Below are positions 1 to 8,278 of a DNA stretch of 12,716 bases, one piece after another (positions within the stretch are counted from its first letter, which is position 1; each line of letters begins with the position of its first letter). Source of the DNA: Chthoniobacterales bacterium (lineage in GTDB: Bacteria > Verrucomicrobiota > Verrucomicrobiae > Chthoniobacterales > UBA10450); the NCBI GenBank assembly GCA_003244125.1, contig QHBL01000042.1:1-12716 (forward strand), in the 5' to 3' direction. The notes under the pieces were generated by a model. The model was not told where the DNA came from and ran no database searches. It was given only the letters and a program-made list of their open reading frames with translations. Position numbers and translations under genes: made by a program.

Positions 1-229
1 GAGCTCATCGAGATTTGCACCGAACGCGAACATCACGAACCGGAAATCTTCAGCCTGCTCCAGCGCGCCTTCGGCTTTCTCGACCAAACGCAGCCCGACC
101 TGCGCGCCATCACCCATTTCGAGAACGAACTGGCGCGCATCACCGGCGTGCGTCACCCGGACCGGGGCAACGCCGCTTCTGCGCTCGGTAATTTATTCGG
201 CAAACTCCCGGGCAGCCGCGCTCCGTTGC

Positions 230-249
<20 letters not shown>
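1..249 (+). CDS. recO: DNA repair protein RecO, C-terminal fragment (5' end outside window)
   Basis: The frame is open from the first base and ends in TGA at 247-249, giving 82 residues. The helical sequence ELIEICTEREHHEPEIF, followed by a SLLQRAFGFLD helix and an HFENELARITG helix, resembles the all-helical C-terminal domain of RecO. RecO loads RecA onto SSB-coated single-stranded DNA together with RecR in the RecF pathway. The N-terminal OB fold and any zinc cysteines would lie to the left of the window. The last 20 bp overlap the 3' end of recQ on the other strand, so two RecF-pathway genes converge here. The assignment comes from the overall pattern of a short fragment; another helical C-terminus cannot be excluded. 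Confidence 0.6.
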
Positions 250-2413
<2,164 letters not shown>

Positions 2414-2479
2414 GAAGTATCTCTAGCTGACGCAGCGCGTGCTGCACAGCGGAAAGCTGCCGAAACTCAGCGTTGCGCG

Positions 2480-3130
2480 CTAAGGCGTCGCCGTTGGTGC
2501 AATCGTCCCCACCGGCGTCGCAGCTGGCGGCTTCTCGACAATGATGGAGACCCGGCGATTGAGGGCGCGGCCGGCCGGATTATCACTCCCGTCCGCGTTG
2601 GTATTCGGCGCGACGGCGTTCTGCTCGCCAAATCCTTTCGCGGTGATGGTAGCCGCGGGCACGCTGCCGTTCTTGACCAGCCAGTCTTTGACTGCGTTCG
2701 CCCGCGATTGTGAGAGCGGCATGTTCACCGACTTTCCACCCTTCGAATCGGTGTAGCCTTCGATTGTCACCATGCTCTCCGGAAATTGCCCGAGGACGAC
2801 GGCAACTTTCTTCAACGCCTCTTCCGCTTCCGGCTTCAGGGCCGCCTTCTCGTAATCAAAGAGCACATCGCCGGACAAATTCATGCTGAGCGAGCGACCG
2901 CTTTGCTGATTTTGGAGCTCCTGGCGCGCGCGCTCGAGATCAGCTTCACGCTGCTGCAGTTCCGCGCTCCTCTTGTCCAGCTCCGCCCGCTTCTTCTCCA
3001 GTTCAGCCTGTTCTCGGGCGACCTGCTTATCCGTTGAGCTTGGTTGCGCAGGACTGATCGAAACAACGCTCAAGAGAACACAGGCAGCGAGGCCGCCGCG
3101 AAAAACCAGACCGAGGGAAAATGCCTTCAT
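2480..3130 (-). CDS. OmpA-family peptidoglycan-binding periplasmic protein
   Basis: The protein has 216 residues from the ATG at 3128-3130. It opens with a signal peptide: MKAFSLGLVF, a hydrophobic core LAACVLLSVVSIS, and a likely signal peptidase I site near SPA/Q at 27-29. Residues 36-76 are a charged heptad-like coiled coil of repeating EL/KR/AEL units. Residues 81-200 form an OmpA C-terminal domain, with the FDY strand (91-93), GYTDSKG (125-131) carrying the conserved aspartate D128, LSQSRANAVKDWL (139-151), GFGEQ (167-171) and NRRVSI (191-196), whose arginine normally helps bind diaminopimelate. A Pro/Ala/Thr-rich tail ends the protein. The likely role is anchoring peptidoglycan to the envelope. 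An in-frame TTG at 3181 would add 17 hydrophilic residues before the signal peptide, so I chose the internal ATG. The gene lies 75 bp from the upstream nucleotidyltransferase gene. Confidence 0.92.
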   Translation of the reverse strand: MKAFSLGLVFRGGLAACVLLSVVSISPAQPSSTDKQVAREQAELEKKRAELDKRSAELQQREADLERARQELQNQQSGRSLSMNLSGDVLFDYEKAALKPEAEEALKKVAVVLGQFPESMVTIEGYTDSKGGKSVNMPLSQSRANAVKDWLVKNGSVPAATITAKGFGEQNAVAPNTNADGSDNPAGRALNRRVSIIVEKPPAATPVGTIAPTATP

Positions 3131-3205
3131 ACTCTTACTTTCGTTTTCCAACGGCTCGCTGCTCGTCGCGCGCCCGTTCAAAGGGGCAGGCGGTACGTCT
3201 CCAGG

Positions 3206-3952
3206 CTAAGTGCGGTTCCATCGCAGTTGCTCCAGTTCTTTGCGTAATGGCTGCCAGTAAATCCTATCCCGAACTCGCTCCGTTTTCTGCTCGCTGGCCA
3301 GCGCGGCTTCCAGAGCATCATGTTCGCCAGCAACGGCAAGTCGCAATAACGATCGCGAGCGCGCCATCTCCTCCGCCAGTGAGGCAAACCGGAGGGAAAG
3401 CTCGATGAGGTACTGTGGCGACCGCATTTCTTTGAACCAAAAGCGCACCTGTTCCTCGCTCGGCGTGGCGCGATTCTCCACGTAGTTAGCTTCGATCAAG
3501 CGCATAATCATCGGCCAATCCTTGTCCCGCTGGGTTTTTTTTGCCTGCACCAGGTCCGGTAACGAAAGCAGATCGTATTGGTTACCAGCATCGTCACTCA
3601 GTGTCGTGCGCCGCTCCCAAAGCTGGTCAAAATCGTCCACGCCGCGCAAGACCGACATCACATCCACGCGAACACGATCAGCCTCGGGAGCAGCGCAACG
3701 AAAGTGAACCGCATGGCCGCGTCGCAAGACCTCCTCGCTTAACTCTGGCACAAAAATTTGGCTGGCGTTCAGTTCGCGCAGTGCCGTGCGCAGACGATCG
3801 AGGTTTCCCGGCGCGGCCAGGATTACCAGATCGGCGTCGCGGCTAAACTCGGCCGCGCCGTAGAACACGCACGCCTGGCCGCCCATGAGCAGCGCTTTCA
3901 CGCCATGCTTCTGGATCGTCGAAAGGACTTTGACTATCGGGCTCGGGATCAA
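3206..3952 (-). CDS. Minimal nucleotidyltransferase-fold protein (AbiEii/MNT-like), function unknown
   Basis: The protein has 248 residues. The N-terminal half carries the nucleotidyltransferase signature: GG at 24-25 (LLMGGQACVFYG), then SRDADLVI (37-44) with D39 and D41, and a third acidic residue D97 in RVRVDVM. Together these form the usual metal-binding triad of polymerase-beta-type transferases. LVQAKKTQRDKDWPMI (134-149) is typical of stand-alone members of this group. Residues 150-248 are charged and helical, without a motif I recognise. The start is TTG at 3950-3952, with a strong GGGAGG five bases upstream. It begins inside the preceding small gene in another frame and is probably translationally coupled to it. 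The substrate is not evident; relatives include aminoglycoside-modifying enzymes, AbiEii/MenT tRNA-modifying toxins and antitoxin-like transferases. Confidence 0.85.
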   Translation of the reverse strand: MIPSPIVKVLSTIQKHGVKALLMGGQACVFYGAAEFSRDADLVILAAPGNLDRLRTALRELNASQIFVPELSEEVLRRGHAVHFRCAAPEADRVRVDVMSVLRGVDDFDQLWERRTTLSDDAGNQYDLLSLPDLVQAKKTQRDKDWPMIMRLIEANYVENRATPSEEQVRFWFKEMRSPQYLIELSLRFASLAEEMARSRSLLRLAVAGEHDALEAALASEQKTERVRDRIYWQPLRKELEQLRWNRT

Positions 3953-4067
3953 GTGAACCTCCCAGTGCGAGGTAAGTGGGCCAGAGTTTCTGGCTTTCTT
4001 CCCATCGTTGCAAGGGCGTGAGCTGATACCACTCCAGCCACTCGTCCGGGCTCGCTTCGTTTTCCAC
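3843..4067 (-). CDS. Small protein overlapping the nucleotidyltransferase gene, conserved type, function unknown
   Basis: The ORF has 74 codons, with start GTG at 4065-4067 and stop at 3843-3845. The protein is tryptophan-rich at its N-terminus (DEWLEWYQLTPLQRWEESQKLW, residues 8-29), has a Gly/Pro/Asp segment GGSLDPEPDSQSPFDD (36-51), and a basic tail HGRPGVRVLRRGRV (61-74). I recall very similar short proteins, ending in HGRPGLRVxRR, upstream of nucleotidyltransferases in Verrucomicrobiota. That recollection is the main reason for calling it real. The start lies five bases after the thrS stop codon, so it probably depends on translation of thrS; no clear ribosome-binding site is visible. 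Its last 110 bp overlap the 5' end of the nucleotidyltransferase gene in a different frame. The function is unknown; an accessory or regulatory partner of the transferase is an inference from the arrangement. Confidence 0.75.
   Translation of the reverse strand: MENEASPDEWLEWYQLTPLQRWEESQKLWPTYLALGGSLDPEPDSQSPFDDPEAWRESAAHGRPGVRVLRRGRV
3958..3963 (-). promoter_or_regulatory. Strong ribosome-binding site for the TTG-initiated nucleotidyltransferase gene
   Basis: On the minus strand GGGAGG is followed by the five-base spacer TTCAC and then TTG at 3950-3952. This supports TTG as the true start. In the frame of the overlapping small protein the same bases are codons for Leu-Gly-Gly-Ser-Leu (CTG GGA GGT TCA CTT), so the site is embedded in coding sequence. 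Confidence 0.75.
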
Positions 4068-4072
4068 CGAAG

Positions 4073-5998
4073 TTAGCTTCGTCGCTCGCGGATCGACTGC
4101 AACAGCTCCGCCATTGCTTCCGCCCGAGGCCGGGCGCCGAGATTGCCCTCGCCGTGAATACGCACACTGACGGCATTGGCCTCCATGTCGCGCCTGCCAA
4201 TGACAAGCATGGTATGGACTTTCATCTGTTCAGCGCGTTGGATCTTGCCGTTGATCTTGTCGGTCGATAGGTCGATCTCGGCCCGGACTTGCTGACTTCG
4301 TAGCTCATCGTGAATAGCTCGCGAGTAGTTAAGTAGTTCCGCTTCGTCGCCGATGGGCAGTATGCGAACCTGCTCGGGCGCAAGCCAGAGCGGGAAGTTG
4401 CCCGCGTAGTGCTCAATGAGGAAACCGATGAAACGCTCGTGCGTTCCAAGTGGTGCGCGGTGGATGCAAAGCGGCGTTTTATCGGTGTTATCGCGATCCT
4501 TGTAGGTCAGCTCCAAGCGTCTAGGCTGGGCGAAATCAACCTGGTTGGTGGCGATGGTGAACTCGCGACCGATCGCGCTCCAGACCTGCACGTCGATTTT
4601 CGGTCCATAGAACGCCGCCTCGTTAGGCACTTCGACATAGTTAATGCCGGAGCGCTGGAGAACATCGCGCACCATCTCCTCCGTTTGTTGCCATAGCTCC
4701 GGTTCATCGACATACTTTTCACCCAGCTTGGAAGCTTCATGGGTGGAAAAGCGCATGACATATTTCTCGATCCCGAATAGCTTGAAGTAGTTAAGGTATA
4801 GCTGGTTGACCGCGTTGAACTCGCTCTCGAACTGTTCGGGCGTGCAGTAAATATGCGCATCGTTCATTTGCAACGAGCGCACTCGCATGAGCCCAAAGAG
4901 CTCGCCGCTCTGTTCATACCGATGACAATAGCCATACTCAGCTAATCTGAGTGGTAGATCGCGATAGCTGCGAGGTAGTGCCGCATAAAGCTTGTGGTGG
5001 TGCGGGCAGTTCATCGCCTTGAGGTAATAGCGTTCCTGGAGCATAGTCGTCTCGGCTGTGCGGCCGGCGGGCGTCTCGCCTGCCGGAGAACCGAGCAGGC
5101 GAGAGGGCTGCGCTCCTTCTACGATCATCGGAGGGAACATCGAATCCTTATAGTAGGGCAGGTGACCACTCTTTAGATACAAACTCTCCCGGGCCATGTT
5201 CGTCGTTCTCACCCGCTGATAACCAGCCGCAAACTCTGTCTCCTTTGCCAACTTCTCCAGTTCCTCGATAATGGCGGCGCCGCGAGGTAACCAGAGCGGC
5301 AGACCAGGCCCGACATCGTCATCGAAAGTGAATAGCTCAAGCTCCTTTCCCAGCTTGCGATGGTCGCGTTTCTTCGCTTCTTCCAGCATGGCGAAGTAGC
5401 TCTCGAGCTGGCTCTTTGTCTTGAAGGCGGTGCCGTAAATGCGTTGTAGTTGCGGATTACGCTCGTCGCCTTTGTAGTAGGCGCTCGCGACGGTAGTCAG
5501 CTTGAACGCTCCGATGTTGCCGGTGCGCATGACGTGCGGTCCGGCACAAAGGTCGAGGAAGTCGCCATTGCGAAAGAGCGAGATTTCTTCCCCGGTCGGA
5601 ATGTTCTCGATGATATCGAGCTTGAACTTACTCGGTTGCTCTCGCGGACCGACCGCGGCCAGGCGGCCTTCGCGGCCTAACGTCAAAGCTTCATCTCGGC
5701 TAACGACGCTGCGTTCAAACGCATGGTTAGCTTTAATCTCCTTCTTCATCTCGCCTTCGATCTTCTCGAAATCCTCTGGCGAGATGCGATGGTTGAGTTC
5801 CACATCATAATAGAAGCCATTCTCCACCGGTGGGCCTGCGGCGAACTGCGCTTCCGGCCAGATGCGCAGGAGCGCGGTCGCAAGCACATGGGCGCAGGAA
5901 TGCCGGATTCGCTCCAGCTCAGCCATGGGAGGACCTTCATGAGCGCGCGGTTCGCCCGCAGCAGCAATGTCTTCGGCGATGGCGCCTTCGTCTCTCAT
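4073..5998 (-). CDS. thrS: Threonyl-tRNA synthetase lacking the TGS domain
   Basis: This class II synthetase charges tRNA-Thr. From the ATG at 5996-5998 it has 641 residues. The N2 editing domain shows HSCAH (33-37) and CAGPH (151-155), the zinc/editing motifs. The catalytic core has the zinc ligands C331 (MNCPHHH), H382 (DAHIYC) and H513 (CIHRAPLG), motif 2 around YCHRYEQSGELFGLMRVR (357-374) and motif 3 GTHERFIGFLIEH (518-530). The anticodon-binding domain runs from about 540 to 641. The usual N-terminal TGS domain of about 60 residues is absent, and only 49 bp separate this start from the upstream permease stop. An alternative ATG at 5924-5926 (MAELERIRHSCAH) has AAGG seven bases upstream. 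The same frame stays open to 6184, but that part overlaps the permease gene. Residues about 295-318 are an insertion derived from a repeat. Confidence 0.96.
   Translation of the reverse strand: MRDEGAIAEDIAAAGEPRAHEGPPMAELERIRHSCAHVLATALLRIWPEAQFAAGPPVENGFYYDVELNHRISPEDFEKIEGEMKKEIKANHAFERSVVSRDEALTLGREGRLAAVGPREQPSKFKLDIIENIPTGEEISLFRNGDFLDLCAGPHVMRTGNIGAFKLTTVASAYYKGDERNPQLQRIYGTAFKTKSQLESYFAMLEEAKKRDHRKLGKELELFTFDDDVGPGLPLWLPRGAAIIEELEKLAKETEFAAGYQRVRTTNMARESLYLKSGHLPYYKDSMFPPMIVEGAQPSRLLGSPAGETPAGRTAETTMLQERYYLKAMNCPHHHKLYAALPRSYRDLPLRLAEYGYCHRYEQSGELFGLMRVRSLQMNDAHIYCTPEQFESEFNAVNQLYLNYFKLFGIEKYVMRFSTHEASKLGEKYVDEPELWQQTEEMVRDVLQRSGINYVEVPNEAAFYGPKIDVQVWSAIGREFTIATNQVDFAQPRRLELTYKDRDNTDKTPLCIHRAPLGTHERFIGFLIEHYAGNFPLWLAPEQVRILPIGDEAELLNYSRAIHDELRSQQVRAEIDLSTDKINGKIQRAEQMKVHTMLVIGRRDMEANAVSVRIHGEGNLGARPRAEAMAELLQSIRERRS
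5061..5116. repeat. Palindromic repeat embedded in frame in thrS
   Basis: Ten-base arms TCTCGCCTGC (5074-5083) and GCAGGCGAGA (5095-5104) are perfect reverse complements. The loop contains a further CGG/CCG pair (5084-5086 with 5091-5093) around AGAA. On the minus strand AGCGCA, four bases, then TCTCGC matches the arm of the intergenic element at 11390-11519, with the same spacing. The 9-mer GCGTCTCGC (5071-5079) also occurs at 11401-11409. It encodes roughly AQPSRLLGSPAGETPAGRTAE of ThrRS, between MFPPMIVEG and YYLKAMNCP, where E. coli ThrRS has only a few residues. Boundaries are approximate. Confidence 0.6.
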
Positions 5999-6042
5999 CG
6001 CGCAGGATATACTTCGCCGCGGACGACAACAAGGGCGGGGTA

Positions 6043-6070
6043 AGTCATCAGTGATTAGTGATCGGTGATC
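6043..6070. repeat. Four tandem heptamers spanning the permease stop codon
   Basis: On the plus strand the units are AGTCATC, AGTGATT, AGTGATC and GGTGATC, a 7-bp period over 28 bp. On the minus strand they read GATCACC GATCACT AATCACT GATGACT. They encode the last residues of the permease (about PITNH) and its TGA stop, followed at once by a second in-frame TGA. Such short direct repeats usually sit between genes, so here the repeat may have extended or replaced the native C-terminus. Confidence 0.65.
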
Positions 6071-7541
6071 GGCGCCGGCGTCGCCACGCGAAGTAAATTG
6101 GGACGCCGGTGAGAACAATGAGGATGCCGATGCCAGAAGTCGTCGGTGCGAGCCAGGCAAGATCGATTGTGAGGAGCAGCGCAACCGCGGCAGAGGCGAG
6201 CGGCACGAGCGGATAACCCCAGGTGCGATAAGGACGAGGCGCGCCCGGATTCTTCCGCCGCAAGACGACGACGGCCGCGACTAGCAAGACATAGAAGACG
6301 AAGTCGGCCGAGACGATGTATTCGAGCAATTGTGTGTAGACGTTGCCGTAAGTGCGCCCGCCGCTTGCGTTCGTCGTGATGGTGCGCGGCAGCGTCAGCA
6401 GCGCTGTCCAGATGCCTTGCAGCGCCAGGGCGAAGGCTGGGACGTAAAACCGATTTGTCGTCCCCACTTTGCGGAAGAACAGATCGTCCCGCGCCATGGC
6501 GTAGTAAACGCGTGCGCCGGCCAGGATGAGTCCGTTGTTGCAGCCGAAAGTCGATATCATGATTGCCGCCGCCATGACCAGCAGGCCGGGCGTTCCGAAG
6601 ATTTCGCGCATCATGGCGACGGCGACGCGATTTTGCGGCGCGTTCTGAATTTGCGAAAGCGGGAGCGAGGCGATGTAAGCGACGTTCGCGAGGACGTAGA
6701 GCGTGACGACAATGCCGCAGCCGTAAAGGAGTGCGCGGGAAAGATTGCGACCGGGATCGCGCACTTCACTGCCGAGGAATGTGACGTTGGTCCACGCTGT
6801 TTGCGCGAAAAGCGGGCCGACCATCGCTTTGCCAAAGAGTAACGCCATCGCCAACGCGCCGGTGATTTGCAGACCGGGCTGAGCGATGCGCGCGTTCCAG
6901 CCGTTGGCCGTCGCGTCCCACCAGTGCGCGGCGAGCGCGGCGCAGTTCGCCTTCCAGCCGAGGACGAGGCCGACGATAATGACGCCGAGCAGCGCCGCCG
7001 TTTTCGTGAAGGTGAAACTGTTCTGCACAAGCTTGCCGACGCGCAGACCGCGCGTGTTCGTGAAGGTGAGCAGTGCGATGAGCGCAATCGCCGTCAGTTG
7101 TTCCGTCGATAGGCTAATCGCGTAGCCGCGCGTGACTGCGATGGGCGCGACGAGATAATGGTCCGGCGCGACCGCTGAAATAAAGACGCCGAGGAATTTA
7201 GCAAAGGCGATAGCGACAGCGGCGATCGTGCCCGTTTGCACAACGAGAAACAACGTCCAGCCGAAGAGAAAACCGAGCGCTGGTCCATAAGCTTCGCGCA
7301 GGAAAACGTAAACGCCGCCGGCCTGCGGCATCATCGTGGCAAGCTCCGCGCAACAAAGCGCGCCGGCGATGGTGAACAGGCCGGCGACGACCCACGTGAG
7401 CAGGAGCCAACCGGGCGCGCCGATGAGTCGCGATGATTCGGCTGAGACTATGAAAATCCCGGAGCCGATCATCGAGCCGATCACGATCATTGTTGCATCG
7501 AGGCGACCGAGGGATCGGACGAGCTGCGGGGAGCTGCTCAT
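6048..7541 (-). CDS. APC-superfamily amino-acid permease (LAT/YfnA-like)
   Basis: This 497-residue inner-membrane transporter has about twelve hydrophobic segments. TM1 carries the broken-helix substrate motif IGSMIGSGIF (21-30). The next region, CCAELATMMPQAGGVYVFLREAYGPALGFLFGW (63-95), is the characteristic TM2-TM3 signature of SLC7/LAT-like exchangers and permeases. Further TMs end with a basic RRRRRSP tail. The ATG at 7539-7541 shares a 4-bp ATGA overlap with the pxpA stop, so it is the fourth cistron of the pxpBCA operon. From this context it is a candidate importer of 5-oxoproline or a related amino acid, but APC sequences do not reveal substrate by inspection. The last codons and stop lie in a heptamer repeat. 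Confidence 0.9.
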   Translation of the reverse strand: MSSSPQLVRSLGRLDATMIVIGSMIGSGIFIVSAESSRLIGAPGWLLLTWVVAGLFTIAGALCCAELATMMPQAGGVYVFLREAYGPALGFLFGWTLFLVVQTGTIAAVAIAFAKFLGVFISAVAPDHYLVAPIAVTRGYAISLSTEQLTAIALIALLTFTNTRGLRVGKLVQNSFTFTKTAALLGVIIVGLVLGWKANCAALAAHWWDATANGWNARIAQPGLQITGALAMALLFGKAMVGPLFAQTAWTNVTFLGSEVRDPGRNLSRALLYGCGIVVTLYVLANVAYIASLPLSQIQNAPQNRVAVAMMREIFGTPGLLVMAAAIMISTFGCNNGLILAGARVYYAMARDDLFFRKVGTTNRFYVPAFALALQGIWTALLTLPRTITTNASGGRTYGNVYTQLLEYIVSADFVFYVLLVAAVVVLRRKNPGAPRPYRTWGYPLVPLASAAVALLLTIDLAWLAPTTSGIGILIVLTGVPIYFAWRRRRRSPITNH

Positions 7542-8278
7542 TTCGGCGGAGCGATCAAGCTCCCATCGGCCTCGAGTCGGTTGCGCAACTGTCGTGCAAA
7601 GTCGACCGCGCCGGGCGTATCGCCGTGGACGCAGACTGTGTCGGCCGAAATCGGAACATCCGTGCCGTTGATCGCGCGCACTTTTTTCTCGCGCAGCATT
7701 CGGATGACGCGCTCGGCTGCAGCATCGGGATCGCGCAGGAGCGCATCAGGCCGCGTGCGGGAAACGAGCGAGCCGTCGGCGTTGTAATTTCGATCGGCGA
7801 AAACTTCGGCGGCCGTTTGCAGATTCAAATCGCGCGCTGCCTGCTCGAGAGCGCTGCACGGCGGGGCGAAAACGATGAGCTTCGGTTCGATGGTGAGGAC
7901 TGCTCGGGCGATAGCATCAGCGAGTCCTCGATCGCGCGCGCTCATGTTGTAAAGCGCGCCATGCGGCTTGACGTGATGCATCTCCGCGTCAGCCGCGCGA
8001 CAAAGTGCCTGGAAAGCGCCGAGTTGATAACTCATCAGCGCGAAAACTTCTGCCGGCGTGACTTGCATTTCGCTTCGGCCGAAATTTTCCCGCTCACCGA
8101 GACTCGGATGCGCGCCAATCGCGACGCCATGCTTCTGCGCCGAAATGATTGAGGCAAAGATCGAAGCCGGGGTTCCCGCGTGAAAGCCGCTGGCGATGTT
8201 GGCTGAGCTAACGAGGTCCATGATTTCTTCGTCGTGGCCAGCGCCTTCGCCGAGATCAGAGTTCAGATCGATTCTCAT
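7538..8278 (-). CDS. pxpA: 5-oxoprolinase subunit A (LamB/YcsF family)
   Basis: The 246-residue protein is the A subunit of the bacterial PxpABC 5-oxoprolinase, which hydrolyses 5-oxoproline to glutamate using ATP. Family landmarks are RIDLNSDLGEG (2-12), SSANIASGFHAG (24-35), GVAIGAHPSLGERENFGR (51-68), HVKPHGALYN (102-111), EVFADRNYNADGSLVSR and VCVHGDTPGAV. Two positions depart from the E. coli pattern NIACGFHAGD as I remember it: Ser at 30 for Cys, and Thr at 36 for Asp. An upstream ATG at 8293 exists. I chose 8276-8278 because MRIDLN is the usual family start and because it makes an ATGA overlap with the pxpC stop, like the overlap at the other end of this gene. Second-to-last cistron of a coupled operon. 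Confidence 0.95.
   Translation of the reverse strand: MRIDLNSDLGEGAGHDEEIMDLVSSANIASGFHAGTPASIFASIISAQKHGVAIGAHPSLGERENFGRSEMQVTPAEVFALMSYQLGAFQALCRAADAEMHHVKPHGALYNMSARDRGLADAIARAVLTIEPKLIVFAPPCSALEQAARDLNLQTAAEVFADRNYNADGSLVSRTRPDALLRDPDAAAERVIRMLREKKVRAINGTDVPISADTVCVHGDTPGAVDFARQLRNRLEADGSLIAPPK

Noticed and set aside
2414..2479. Terminator between the ompA-like gene and recQ
   Set aside because: Only short GCAGC/GCTGC pairing without a T-tract; read-through is as likely.
3080..3130. Lipoprotein signal (LAAC at residues 14-17) in the OmpA-like protein
   Set aside because: The hydrophobic core continues after the cysteine (VLLSVVSIS) and an arginine interrupts the stretch before it; a signal peptidase I site near SPA is more likely.
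3843..4067. Small protein and nucleotidyltransferase as one gene broken by a frameshift
   Set aside because: Both frames stay open together for 110 bp, the transferase has its own well-spaced ribosome-binding site and complete N-terminus, and the small protein ends in a recognisable basic tail.
6006..6032. Promoter for thrS (minus strand TTGTTG, 15 bp, TATATC)
   Set aside because: Spacing is short and the match is weak; it would put the transcript start at the ATG. Not strong enough to list as a feature.
5999..6184. N-terminal extension of thrS by 62 residues
   Set aside because: It would overlap the permease gene by 137 bp, reads as Ser/Arg-rich nonsense, and shows no TGS-domain sequence.
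7490..8152. 220-residue plus-strand frame opposite pxpA and the permease start
   Set aside because: No recognisable motif, and it crosses two confidently assigned genes.
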